From Psettodes erumei (taxonomy: Eukaryota; Chordata; Actinopteri; Pleuronectiformes; Psettodidae): 64,000 bases of DNA. Under the pieces are notes generated by a model. That model did no database searches, had not been told where the DNA came from, and saw only the letters and a program-made list of their open reading frames with translations. The DNA lies in assembly GCA_016785225.1 (NCBI GenBank), contig JAFBJZ010000356.1, forward strand, positions 496,001-560,000, written 5' to 3'. This document shows positions 36,561 through 49,409 of this stretch, piece after piece. The position numbers and the translations under genes are program-made. How positions within the stretch are numbered: the stretch's first letter is position 1; each line of letters opens with the position of its first letter.

Positions 36561-37504
36561 TTGTTGTCCTGTCCACTTTTGTTAAGCCTATGATGTAGTC
36601 CTCTAAGAGAGACCAAGATAGCTGTATTGTAATGCTTAAATCACAAAGACCAGCATAAAGCACTGGGTCATTCACACAAGGTCAGTGAGAGTGGACTCAA
36701 GGATACCCATCCTTTTGTTCAAGCAGACCACTCTGAGAAAAAGGGCTTGATCAGATAGACTATATTGGCTTTGTGATTAATCATGATCCTCTATGCCACT
36801 GATATCACTCATTTCATACATTTTTTAACAACTTGTGTCAATCACAGTGGTGCCTGCTTCCCCAAGTAGAAGCCTAATAATATCTGAGAGGATGCAAATT
36901 GACTCCCAAGTCAGAATAATTTGTTTTTTCCTGTTCTTCTCATTCTGCCAGCCTTGCCTTTGCCTCATATTTGATAAGCTGGACCCCATCAAATTTGGCA
37001 TTTTTTGTGCCAAAACACCTGCTGGCTAATTTCATATCAGTTGTCTAAGTGATTAGTTTGCTTATTGCTGCAACTCTATCTGGATTTTCCATGCAGTTTT
37101 AAATAACCAACGTCTCCATTTACACCTGAATCCTTTCGCGTCTCTCTTCTCATCATTGTACTTTGCGCTGTTCACCGGGCGTGAAAATACTTGGGTAACT
37201 AACAAAGCAAAAGTACCAGTTGGTTGCAGTGCTAGTTCTGCCAGTCATTATCTGCAAGATTTCAGGATGCATTCAGAGGAGTACCTTGCTTTGAGCAGGC
37301 GGGGACGTTTGTTTTTGTGGAAGGAACAGGCTGCCATTATCCCAGATTAGTGGCAAAGTGGTCAAAGAGATCCTCCTGATAAACAGAAATGTGTTTGTCA
37401 GCCAAAGACACAGTGCCAGGCACACATTAACCAATAGTTCTTCAAGCACTCATTTCAACATTCTCTGTAAATAGATTACATTGTAAGGTTTGTATATCTA
37501 TTTG

Positions 37505-37511
37505 CCCCCCC

Positions 37512-37549
<38 letters not shown>
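37505..37549. repeat. C-run followed by (AC)n microsatellite
   Basis: Ten Cs run directly into about 18 AC units. Confidence 0.95.
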
Positions 37550-37550
<1 letters not shown>

Positions 37551-38706
37551 ATCACACACTCACACACATGCACACAAACATCTATCTAAAACTGCCTTTC
37601 CTTCAGTGGCCATTGAATCCCCCAAAAGTAAATGGCTTTCGACAAAGCAGCCGGATGAATGGGGCAGAGAGAGGATTGGAGCCTCAGTGATATGAACCTT
37701 CATTTAGAAATTGCCATGTCTGTCTTGGCGCCGTGCAGAACATTTTGAACCAGGTAGATGGGCATGCATATCAAATGGAGAGGAGTGCAATATCACTGGG
37801 AGATGAGCAGCCCTCAGATGAGACAACACAGTTTGCCACAGAGAGATAAAGAGGAGAGAAAGGAGTCAGAAGAGCTCAACAAACAAGCAAACAAACCAAC
37901 CAAAAAACGCACAATAATGAGCATTCCCCTGACTGGTTTGATTGCATAACTCATCAGCTTCCTCCACTATGTTTTTAGCACCCTCTCTGGGGTGCCTGCT
38001 GTGCAAAGTTTGCAGGCAAAAGTTTGGTTGTTTTTGTGGGATGTTTCCTCACCACTGGAGGTTTGAAGGAAAAAAAAAAACAAGTGTCGGGGAGGGCTTA
38101 TCAGACAGCATAGGGATGAAGCCATAGTTGATCACAGTGGAATGTGTGAAAGGTCGGCTTGAGGAGAGATACGGTGAGAGCCGTGCATTTGAATGACACA
38201 CAAAGAGTACTTTCCAGCAGCGGGATTTTTCATCCTCATTATGATGTGATGGTTTTATTGTTTAGTGCAATCACCACCGCAGGCAAACTGATGCCCTGTG
38301 TGATTGTGAACCCAATCATGTGCCATCATCGCACTGCACGTTGTGACATTTCAGGCAAATCCATATGCCAGAGACCTTTTATGAGACTCAACGATGCTCA
38401 TTCCCTCACTTGTGTACACAGAGATTTACCAAGCTATTCATGTGTTCATTTCTTTCTCGCTACCTGTCAGAGAGGACGTGTAGGAGCAGGTTAAGATCAT
38501 GTGTGTGTGGATGTGGGTCTTCTCATATTGCCGTGGAAAGCCGCAGAGACCTAACAATAATGTGGCAAAGTTGCTCAACATGGCGTGAAATGACTTTTAT
38601 TGCGTTTTTACATTAAAAGCACTGATAGAATACATTTCTAATAAAAGGACCACAGCGCCCCGGGGAGCAGGCATGGGGTCTGCCAGTCAAGCGAGGTGAC
38701 GTGAGA

Positions 38707-38728
38707 GTGTGTGTGTGTGTGTGTGTGT
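38707..38728. repeat. (GT)n microsatellite
   Basis: Eleven GT units. Confidence 0.95.
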
Positions 38729-40556
38729 TTGTGGAAGAAAGTGTGAATGTGGGGGAGGGGAATAAAAGAACAGAGCGACAGGGTAATCAAAATGGCACGG
38801 AAACCAAATGAAACATGTCAAATTTGCTCTGCGACGTCGCCGCACACACACAAGGAGCCACCACTCATTTCATTTGCAACGCTGCTAATCAGTGTTAAGT
38901 TGTCGAGACAAACATTCATGTTTCCACAAAAGATGGATGACCCGTGCGAACTGTGTGCATTGTTGTGATTACATTGACATTGAAACTCCCTGAGCTCGCG
39001 ATAATAATATCCAGCCTGTCTCATGATTATTTGTTCTCCTCTGAATGTGACTGTAATATAGAGATTTGTGCTCAAATATTTGACTAGTGATTATTGTCCT
39101 CCATTGTTCCGGGCAGAGAAAACACTCAGAATAGAACATAAAAGCTACTCTGGCTGAGTTAACATGGCTTCATGGGAGTCTTTGGTTTCTCTGCTCCCCA
39201 GATTGATTTTAGAAAAAAAAGCTCATACAATGAGTGCACCATCATACTAATCCATTTCCTTTATTCATACATTGCCCATATTTGTGAAGACATTCTGTTA
39301 GGTCAGTCAAAGGATATTTTTACAAATGCACAGTTTTTGCATTGTTAATCTAAACAGACTTTCAGACGGGTGGTGACTTTAACTAAGGAGCCACTGATGG
39401 TGACTGTAATGGCAGAGTTTGCTTCTAATGTAGGTCTGACCTGTTTCTTGCATAACAGCCATTCCTGTACTTGCGGCTGTATTGATTTCACCTCCATAAA
39501 GGTTGAGAACAACAGTTTAGAAACGTTACAATGCACACTTGAAAGCAATCCGAGACAGTTGGTTTAGGTTCTGATTGCTGTTTTCATTTTGGATTTGAAT
39601 CCCGGTGAAGAAGGCAGCTGGATTTGTTAAGCTGCAGTGTTAAAGGATGTATTATTGACAATCACGTCACATATTCTTCAAGCGTATTTATTCTTTAGCT
39701 GATGGTGTACAAACAAACAGCAAAAAGTGATTACAAATCTTAAATGAATCGTTGGGTTCTTGTTATTTATCACTGAAGTTGCTTGAAAATATTTAAAGCT
39801 ACATTTAATTAGATTTGATTAGCGATTCGATAAGCAAAATCAACACTTGATTCCTTACCAAAGTGCCCCTGAAGTCTGATAAAAGTTGTAGCCTCTGGTA
39901 CATGGCCAGTGCTGTTTTTGTTTCCACTTTGTTGCCTCTTTCTTGCATCTTCCACCACATACCATGAGCCTCCAGAACTGGGCTTTGCCTGTCCATTTTA
40001 TGGCTGGACCAGCATCACTGCCAGCATACTGATGTGTGTTTGATCATCCCACAAAAGCCTCTGGCTTGCAAAGCTCCAGTAATGGTCCAAGCAATATATC
40101 AGCTCGACCATGCAAGTCCACCAAGCTGGGAGATCAACATTCTGGAGAACTTTGTTGAGGAAAACACTTTGTCTGCGCCATAATCTGAGGAATGGGCTTT
40201 ACAGCAGACACTCTCTGAACATTAGTTCTTAGGGCAGAGTTCTGTTTTGTTTTGTTTATAATGACCAGTGGGCACTGGGTACGCAGAAACAAAAGAAAGA
40301 GAGAGGAGGGATGGGAAGGAGCGTGTTGGGGTCCGATAGAAACCTTTCATGCTTTCACATCCTCTTCGGACATGTGATGGTGCCGTCAGCCCTCACCAGA
40401 AACCCCAGTGTCAGACGAGCACTTAATTGCCTGGCAACATGTGTAAATGGCCCATCCTGTGGTAGGGAACAAGGCTAATTCAGCCTGAACCCCATGGCCT
40501 CAGGGACTCCAACACAGAACATGACCTGGCAACAGCATTTCAGGATGGCTCGACCT

Positions 40557-40557
<1 letters not shown>

Positions 40558-40614
<57 letters not shown>
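40558..40614. repeat. compound (GT)n(AG)n microsatellite
   Basis: About 18 GT units switch without a break to about 10 AG units. Confidence 0.95.
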
Positions 40615-40749
40615 CATGCAACAGAAAGGGAGGGACACAGACAGACAGAGCAAGAGGGAAGCAGAGAAACAGACTCAGGTTATCATCATTACAAGGCTAA
40701 TCACTAACATCTGCACTGCACTATCACACAGGAGAACCATTAAGATAGC

Positions 40750-40771
40750 GTGTGTGTGTGTGTGTGTGTGG
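40750..40771. repeat. (GT)n microsatellite
   Basis: Eleven TG units, 136 bases after the compound tract. Confidence 0.95.
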
Positions 40772-43174
40772 CCACATACGCATGCTGCCACCAGAAAGTT
40801 ATTTTTGGCTCGTCTCTTGAGGGCCAAGGCAAGCGAAAAGTCGTAGGTGTAATTTGGGCAACTGCCATACAGACTGAACAACCAAGAACGACCAATATGC
40901 ACCTATCACTCAAACAAGGCGAACCATTATGGGATCGTCCAAATGGAAACAAAACTATTCGTTCCTCTCTCAGTCTCCATTGCTTTCTCTATTAGTTTCT
41001 ACTTTCTGTCCCTCTGCTGCCTTGTCTTACAGCCTGCCCTGATGGATATTAAAGAGACAAACATAAAAAAAAACCCCATTTCAGCAAAGGTAGCTGCAGT
41101 TATGTGATTCCCAACCATTTGTATAGAGATGATTGTGATTTTGGCTGTAAAAAGATTCAGGTAGTTACAGTGGAAAATCAATGGAATGCAATCTGGACCC
41201 ATTTCTTTCTGTGACTACTGCGCAGAGCTCTTCATGCTTCCCTTTATGCACCAGAGTCAACTGACTGTCTTAGTCATCCAGTTGGATGGTTTATATCTAA
41301 ACAGGATTGCCCCCCCTTCCCCATGATGGCCACTCACCTTTTGGGTTTGGCTGTAAGGATCAGGTTTGAAGGCTTTTGCCTTCTGACACGGTCGGGCTAC
41401 CCAACCCTAATCTGTACATGCATACATACTCCTGCAAACAGCACCTTTTACTTGAATCTGTCATGAAACACAATAATAAATTCCCAGATTCACATGAGGC
41501 CTAATAATTTGACTAAAATTACTGTGTGTCTAACTCGTAGACAAAATAGTTAGTTACACACACACTCACACACAGGGCTATGCAGTATTTGCTTGTTTTG
41601 CATTAGAATTTTTGTTGCTGCTTTTGTCTGTTATTAAATATTGCTCTAATGCATGTGGGTTTCTGTAGGTGGGGAAGATTGGTGTAAAGCAGAGAAATCA
41701 ATTATTTCTTAGCATGAGAACAGTTGATGTTTTGAGTTCGTGTGCATATGCACTTGAACCTCAACCTTCTTGCTGTTGTTGAGCTCTGAGTGAGTGATTA
41801 CGGAGCAGGGCGTATCTGCCAGTTGTGCTTCGAGCAGCTGTTCGATGGTCATCAGGGCGGGAGAGTGTGAAATTATCTCTCAACGTACTGACTGTCCACT
41901 CGCTCTGTCCCATGCTCAGCCGCAGCATCCAATTAGCACTTTACTGATGCCCTGTGCCACCACGCACACACTGCACAGGGAGAGTGAGAATGACAGAGAG
42001 AGGACTGAATCTTTTCAAGCACACAACAAAGCAATGCACTGGATCTTTTGAAATGAACTGTATGTAAACATAAGTCATGTTTTCTTTCATCCACTAATTA
42101 ATGCCTTGTTTGAATGAAAAGCCAGTTTTTGAAAGTGAACCAGTTTTGAAAAGCTATGGACCTTGTTGAACATTTTCTTCAAACATATAGTCATTTCCTG
42201 GAGTCATGTGTATGACAGATGGAGTGATTTACAACTGACGCAACAAAATGGGTACTTAAGTTTGAATTACAGACAGCTGCGTTTGATGATTTTATGCCTC
42301 ATGCATTAGATGATCTTCCTTGAAGAACTTGTGCTGAGTTTCTGCCGAGCTGGTCTTTAACTTTGTAATTTGACTTTATAATTAATTAGAATAATCTTCG
42401 AACAGAGTTGTACCCTTTGACATTTTAGAAAATTAATCACATTGCCACTCACCAGGCAAAAACATGGGTGGAATTGTAAATAACCAAACAAGTGCAGCTG
42501 TAAATATGTGAGTTACCTTAAAACACCTTTAGTATACTGAGATTGCAATCACAGGTTTAGAACACCATCTGAAGTCCAACATAATAATTCCACAGAAGAG
42601 CACCATGCTACAAATACTGTACCTTCTCGGATAAACTTCATAGTTGAAGAACGATGCACACTAATAGCAACCTGAACTTTTTTCCTCTTTGATGATGCAT
42701 TTTGAGACAAATATTTTTAATATTATTTTTTGATTATTGATTATTAGTGCACAAGTTATATGAAAGAGATGACATGCCATACTTTGCTGCACACACCTTG
42801 TATAGACATGCAATTCAGATAAATATTTATGGGAAAAAAATGTGAAATGAAGAAACCCACACAAGGCAAAAGGAACTGCTTCATCTGCTGTTAATGGCCA
42901 CATGAATACAGGGCTGAAGTTGAGGAGAGCAGTGAAACAGTAAATTTGCCATCTGTAAAACCAAAGAGATGAGGGGACTTGCAAAGTCGGGTAATACTTT
43001 TCCATGGATTTGTCTCCATAAATGACCTCTTTCAGTCAACAGTTGGGACAATATTGATTCCAGCAAATCATTATTTAAAAAAAAACTGTAACTGCGTATG
43101 AGTGGTCACAGAATGGGTGTAGAGGTCCTTCTCAGCAAATCTCAGCATCAACCAATCCCTGAAAGAGTGGACCT

Positions 43175-43191
43175 GGTCAGGTCAGGTCAGG
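43175..43191. repeat. (GTCAG)n short tandem
   Basis: Three GTCAG units within TGGTCAGGTCAGGTCAGGTT. This also makes overlapping AGGTCA nuclear-receptor half-sites at 5-base pitch. Confidence 0.7.
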
Positions 43192-45208
43192 TTTAAAGGT
43201 AACAAACTCCCTGATAATGTCAGATTAGTGTTATCTTTAGAAACCAGGGTCCCAGAAAAAGTTTTTGCAGGTTAAATAATTTGCATGTGAGCAACTGGAA
43301 TAGTAACTGAAAACATTTTAATGAGAGTGTTTACGTGGGTATGTCTAGACAGTGTGTAGACAGTACAAACTGTGGAGCTGTGTCATTGATGATGAACTAA
43401 CTTGGAGCTTGCACTTGAAGGCGTTTGTTTGTAAGCACATGAAAAGGCACTGTGCTACAGGTTCAATTATTTTGCTGAACAGCCTTTGGTTTTCCTGCCA
43501 GAGCCCCCTGTGTCAGCACCACTTCTGTGTCAATGCAGTGGTCCCTAAAATTAATGTAGAGTGTGTTACAATGAGTACTGCAGGTGTGAGCACATCCTGA
43601 GAAGCTCTGGATGGCTAAGATTAAAATTCTGTTGCCACCCTCCAAATGCAGCGAAGTTGGAGTTAAATCTTTTTCGAGCCCCTTGGATAAATTTAATTAT
43701 CCATAAATCAACCCACTGTTGGATATTGGATTAGTTTTGCTCACACGAGTATCACAGCTGCGCAAAGCTCATGTTTGAAGAATTTGAGATTGGCTGAAAT
43801 AACAGGTGACTTTATTTAGGTTTGAAAATTTGGCACATTAAACCAGTCAACTCAAGCAGTGTTTTCTCAGTTTTGGTAGTGACTTCACCTGTTAAAGTGA
43901 TTACAGTTTACATGCATGGTCACTCTGAATTGAAAAGTGTCAGTCAAACCTCCGTTGTTAATGGAATAAAAACATCTGCAGTTATCTCAATACAGATCCT
44001 GAATGCAGCAAAAATGTGAAAATAATAATGAAGGCTTTTTTGTTGTTGCAATTCAGACTTTTGTATGTCTGAAGCAAAAGGCTACATGCACATTAGAACA
44101 TGTGCTTCCAAAAATAAAATCGGCTCTCCATTATATACAGACTACAAGAATAGTAAGACAAAGAAGTCAACGAGAAGTGGAAATGGAGACTTTAAAAAGG
44201 TGGATGGGACTGACTCCGAGGGAAAAGATAGAGGCCGAGGATATGAATGTTCAGGGATTTGAAGGAAGAGGCGTGCAGGAAAAGAAGTGAATTGAAGCAA
44301 ATTGAGAAGATGGAAAAGAAGAAAAGGGACAAAGCCACTGAAGAGAAGACTGAAAGACTGAAGAGAGGGAGAAATGAGGAGAGGAAAGCAATAAAAATGG
44401 TTTAAATAGGAGGGCAAGACAAAAAAAAAGGCCTCGGTGAAAGACAAGACAAGACCAGTGAAAGAAAAATACTGGAGTGGAAACAGATGAACATGGTCAA
44501 GGAAAATTTGAGCGGAGAGAAAAAAAAAAATCTCGACAGGAAAGAGACTTTCAGAATTGTTCCTTCTGGTTTTAGTGGAGAACATCCTTTTTTGATCAAA
44601 CCCACTAACAGGGCCAGTTCCAACATGCAAGTTGAAATGCTCTCAGCAATAATTATTTTTATCTCAATCACTGCTATTATATCCTTAAGTGAGACTTGGA
44701 AATCCATCCATCCTCCATTAATCAGATGGCTGCCTTGGGATTTTCAAAGGGCATAGCATTCCCTTTGTGATATTTTTTCTCACCTGTACGCTCAAGACGC
44801 TGCACAGTTTCCAGAAACTAACTTTTTTTAAATTTAGAGTTTGAAACTGAGGCAGGACATTTAGACCAATGTCCTTCGATACTGTAGTGTATGTCTTATT
44901 TTGGTTCAAAATGAATCGGTCTCATAATTTAATTGATGTCAGATCTCTACATCAAAAGAATAAGCAGGACAACAACTGTGTCAAATTAGAGATGTTTATT
45001 GACTAATTTAAAATGAAGTAAATGATCACTGTTGCAATATTAGCTATCTGTAATATGGAATGTTGGGTGATAGGGACAAGAGGATAAATTTAGTCTCTCT
45101 GATGTTACAGTTTTTGGTGAAATCTGCTGGCAAATACTTAAAGTTGGATTTTGCTACAACTCAGTCCTGGGGTGAACACTGGATGATTTTCGTCGAACAA
45201 TTTTGAGA

Positions 45209-45355
45209 GCAGTGTTTTCTTTGGCGTCGCATAGCAGAGCCAAGCGTCAATGCTCGGAAAAAAAAAAGCTGATGATAGTTGTGTTTATAATTTCAGTGGT
45301 TCTGACAATTGTATCAATGACTTTGATCATAGGGCTATTCTTCAGAGGAGCACAG
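45209..45355 (+). CDS. weak candidate exon with a transmembrane-like segment
   Basis: An open plus-strand frame reads a basic stretch (RAKRQCSEKKK) and then a strongly hydrophobic run (LMIVVFIISVVLTIVSMTLI) followed by GLFFRGAQ, which looks like the anchor of a type II membrane protein. The frame stops at about 45409. The possible donor after GAQ (cag|gtctgc) is poor and no clear acceptor precedes it. AT-rich DNA readily makes hydrophobic frames by chance, so this is only a lead. Confidence 0.15.
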
Positions 45356-46175
45356 GTCTGCAGCTCTTGCCATCCACTGGCAAATTTCTCGGGGCATCTT
45401 TTTCTGTGATACCAATTTCCTATCACCCTAATCATGTGATATACACTAATCAGTCACAACAGTGAAACCGGTAACTGGTTTGAATGACAGATGATATGAT
45501 CACTGCTGAAGATAGTGGACGAGACAGACAGGAAACAGAAAAAGTCCAAGACACACCCACATGGGGGATCTGGGTGGTATGAGTAATGGAGGTACCCAAC
45601 TGGGGTCAATGTGGCATTTTCACGCTAAACGTACCCACCATTAGCCAATGCCAGAGGGTCCCTACGAGCCCCCTGCACACTATTAACCCACTAACTGGGC
45701 CACTAGGCTGGGAGAATGGGGAATAAGGAGATTTGGCCCAGAGGAATACCTCCACGTCTGTGAACGTGCATATACAGTATAACCATAAATATGCAGAGCC
45801 AGATAAATGTGAGACTTTGCGAGTTTCATGAGGCAAGTGTGTGTCTGCGTGTCTGTGGCTGTGTTTCCATATCAGAAGAGGTGTACTCTTGTCCAGAATG
45901 TGCTCACGCATGAAGTCAGATGAATGAAGCTGAGGGGTCGGAGTTGAGCTGTGACAGTGGCAGCTGTCAGCGCTGTGGTGTGTGTGATGTATGAGCTCAT
46001 CCGTCACTCAGATCCCCCTTTCTGCGGAGTGGGTGGAATAGTAATCCAGGGTCGTTTCCAATTTTTCCCTCAGTCAATTCTTATCTTGAAGAACTGTATA
46101 TCTGAGTGTAGTGCTTCTTGTTCAGTTTAATTTTAATTTCTTTTCCTTTCCCCCCTTGTTTATATGTTTGCACAG

Positions 46176-46229
46176 ATGAGCGAGGCTGCATACATACTGG
46201 TAGTCTCTTCTTTGGCTTTCATCATCTTC
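46176..46229 (+). CDS. candidate 54-base micro-exon of an unidentified gene
   Basis: A long pyrimidine tract (tttcttttcctttcccccc) and tttgcacag precede it, and the donor TTC|GTGAGTAT follows; both splice sites are strong. Length is a multiple of three. In phase 0 it reads MSEAAYILVVSSLAFIIF, mostly hydrophobic. A phase-2 reading (ERGCIHTGSLFFGFHHL) is also open; the remaining phase has an immediate stop. I recognise neither. It could be a transmembrane exon or a cryptic splice pair. Confidence 0.3.
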
Positions 46230-46239
46230 GTGAGTATTA

Positions 46240-48880
46240 TGATGCAAATGTTTGCCAGTCGATGGGTGAGACAAGTGAGAAAAACATGGGCACGCAATCA
46301 CAAGATTAAAACTGGAAAAGCAGTACTTCAAATTCATTTCAAAGGCTTATGAATCATTAAAACAAAAAAAGCTTTGCCTGTGTTTTTTTTTGCAGATGTT
46401 GGCAATACGTATATTACATTTAAACATACACAGTTTCTCAGCTCAGTCATCTGGATAAGTTAATGCTAAAAGTATGCACAAAAACATTCCCTGGCCCGTG
46501 TGCAGCCTTCAGGGACACTCGCTGAATACCAGGGTACACACTGGTGCCGCAATACCAACATGCAGCCAGTTGGCTACACCTGAGACAAAAGCCACAGAGG
46601 ATGAGACACAGCTGCAGAGCTGAGACGCCACAGCACACATATGTGGTGCAGGAGCATTTTTATTCATGTAAAAGAAAAGGAGAGAGAAGAAGCCTCGTAG
46701 AAAAAAAACGGAGATAATGCCCAGGGGATACAATAAAAGAAAGAATGCTGACAAAAAGAATTCAAATGACTCAAAATAACAAAATATATTCCTTGCAGGC
46801 CAAAGTTGCTGATGCTCTGTGTGCTTTACGCCATTCCTGTCTATACCCTTATGTCTCGATCATTTGGTGATTAGAATAGATCTGCATAATGGATGCAAAA
46901 ACAAAAAAAGTCATTTAAGTGCTACTCGCTGAGGACACAGTTGGTGACGATGCAGCCCCAGCCCTACAGATACCCACTGTCTCTTTGCAGGAATTATTAA
47001 AAGCCTTGTGTACTGTATGTCTTTGAGATAAAGTGCAATAGTAGGAGATGGGTTACCTCATGTCCCTGCACTTACTCCCCCTGCGGCCCACTGAAGCACA
47101 TTGAGCAGTCATCACTGGGATCCCTTTATGGCTGTCCATTCTGTCCTCATGAATTACATCTCACATAATTTCCACCTTTTGTTCATGCACGGCGGTGCCA
47201 AGAGCCCTATGTTTGACACATGTATAAATCAAAGAGCAGTCCGCCGTTTGGATTAAGGTTGCCAGATACAAACTACCGTTGGAGTCGTGCCGTAAAGTAC
47301 GAGCGCTCTCCGTGCACCGTGCCAAGAACACGTGCACAGGCAATCATAAGGTATGGAGAGTGCACATAAGCATGTTTGATAATGCTAGTTTTATGACTCG
47401 CCGTGTTTACATCAATCATGTTAAACGAGGACGTGCCCTTCAACAACAGCGCATCGTGCATGCTCTTACAGCAAACTCAGATAAGGACGCAGTCCATGCT
47501 TCAGTTTTCCTGGGGTTTAATTATACCTCCCAAAAAGCTACATTTGCTACCTGTGACACCGAGCAAGCCCAGGAGTCACAAGTAACAAACAAATTGGAAT
47601 ATAAATCATCTGTATTGAATCTATTCCTCTTGTTGTGAATATTTGCTTGTGCTATTTTTCTTTGTCCTCTGCAGAAAGTTTTGTGTCATCCTCTGGGGTT
47701 CTGGAGCACAAAGTGACAGAGCACTTTGTTTTTGGGGTTGCATTTAGAGGGCTACGTTAAAAGTACCACCCACAGCGGCGGTGAGTCACGCAGCAAACAC
47801 ATGTTTGCATAACTCAAAATAATTGCATAGCATCTATCTCAAATCTAGTTACTGTATGCCCTGCTCTCCCCTTTCTTTCACCCGCTGCTTTTTCCCCTAA
47901 CTAACAGTGAAAGACTCCAACAAGAAAACCAATAAAGCACAGGACTCTCGGGTGGTAACAGCGCAGCAACACATCATGAAATGATATTAACAGCACCACC
48001 TGATTCTTTTTGAGGTGAGGAAGCTTACTATGCACAATCACCAACCCGCCACTTATTCACAGAGACATAGGAGTAGTAACTAAAGGCTACTATTCAAAGA
48101 TGCCCGTGGGATTTTTGCCGAATCTTGAAGGACGCCCACTCTCACAAATGCTATTTGTTTGTGAAAGTGCTGCTTTCATTACTTGATCTTATTTTCTGAA
48201 CTTTATGGTCTTTACTTCACGCCACTTAATGGTGAGCAGCAATGTGGTCACCATGATCCTCTGACCTGTTTCTTTATTGTCTCTGGTTAATGGGATGTTG
48301 CCATTAGCAACGGAACAACACTTTTGCATTGCGGGAAAAATGTGGGGGGGGTTCATGGGCTGGTGTGGTAAAATGGGACGTGGCAAAGACTGGGATTCTT
48401 CATGATCAAGTATAGGTGTGCTATTTTTCTCTTGTTTTTAACAAGTTATGTTGTTGAAGACCAAGTCATAGAGTACACTGAGATCCCAAAGACCTAAGAC
48501 ATATACCATATTTTACTATGGGTCCAGGGTAGCAGAATTTTTTTTCTGACCCTCCAGGCCTCTGTGTCTTCATCACTTTGTCTTGTGTGCAGCTGATGGT
48601 CTCTGAGGCAGCAAAACTCAGTGTTAATGCATCACTACCACTTGTCAGGCCTGTTGGAATAGATTTTGAAGAGGATGTGTGAGGACACAAAGCTAAAGGG
48701 AATGAAGAACGCAAGGCCCACGCCATGGCCTTATTGACGGACTGTACAAGCACTCACGCAGCGTTCCCTCAGAAATTGAAAATTCAAAAGGGTTTTCATG
48801 CAGCAGACATATGCTGGCGCCAGTGACAAGACGGCCGTCAAACATTACCAACTTCCAATAAGCTGCAGTGATGTGTTGAG
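46240..48880. other. non-coding stretch
   Basis: No supported gene. The frame at 47279-47638 (119 codons) is the longest, and it lacks splice sites, a family match and a plausible start. Confidence 0.45.
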
Positions 48881-48884
48881 GTCA

Positions 48885-49156
48885 AACAAAAAGCTGCTGT
48901 CTCTTGGTGCACCGTGGCCCTCGGGTTGAGACCTTTTTATGTCTTGCGGTCAGCTGAAGCATGAGGGTGCCCCCCATGCCCCCACCCAGACGGCGGGTCT
49001 GCTCGAGGCTTCTCCTGTTAAAAGGGAGTTTTTCCTCTGCACTGTCGCCAGTGCCTGATTTGGTAAAGAGATGTCTAGACTTGCTCATATGAAAGTGGCC
49101 TGAGATAACTTCTGTTGTTGGTGCTATATAAATAAAATTGACTTGATTTGACTTGA
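48885..49156 (-). repeat. fish interspersed repeat copy, well preserved
   Basis: Read on the minus strand it starts CAAGTCAATTTTATTTATAT, then CAGAAGTTATCTCAGGCCAC, GGCACTGGCGACAGTGCAGA, GGAAAAACTCCCTTTTAACA, GGAGAAGCCTCGAGCAGACC, and GGTGGGGGCA. This word order (TTTATTTATATAGC, CTCAGG..CACTTT, GGCGACAGT, GGAAAAACTCCCTTTTAACAGG, CCTC(G/C)AGCAGA) is a widely dispersed repeat of teleost genomes, often found in introns and 3' UTRs. The frame across it (48882-49220) is repeat, not gene. Confidence 0.75.
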
Positions 49157-49378
49157 ATTTTAACTCAGTCCTGTGATTACATGCATTAAGTCTTGAAGGC
49201 GAGCCTGAATTACTCTCCAAAGAACTAATGGACCAGATCAGTCTTCTGCACTTATACTCACTTCATGAATCATTGCTGTCCAGATCTGAGGCCCTGGTTT
49301 CACTCCACACACAACACAACATGAGCCTCCTAAAAGCCCTATTTTTAAAAATCTTTATTATTATTTTAAAAATCGGGC

Positions 49379-49409
49379 TTTATTATCATTATTATTATTA
49401 TTATTATTT
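49379..49409. repeat. (TTA)n microsatellite
   Basis: About nine ATT/TTA units with one TCA interruption. Confidence 0.9.

Larger units (their letters stand above)
32831..45180. other. non-coding stretch rich in microsatellites
   Basis: No supported gene. Six long CA/GT tracts fall between 36.3 and 40.8 kb. A (CTG)6 patch lies near 33513-33530, GTCAG tandems at 43175-43191, and a conserved-looking block at 38800-39060. It may be intronic to the candidate plus-strand gene at 32.58 kb, which is inference. Confidence 0.45.

Noticed and set aside
48882..49220. 112-codon minus-strand frame
   Set aside because: Runs through the fish interspersed repeat; a repeat translation, not a gene.
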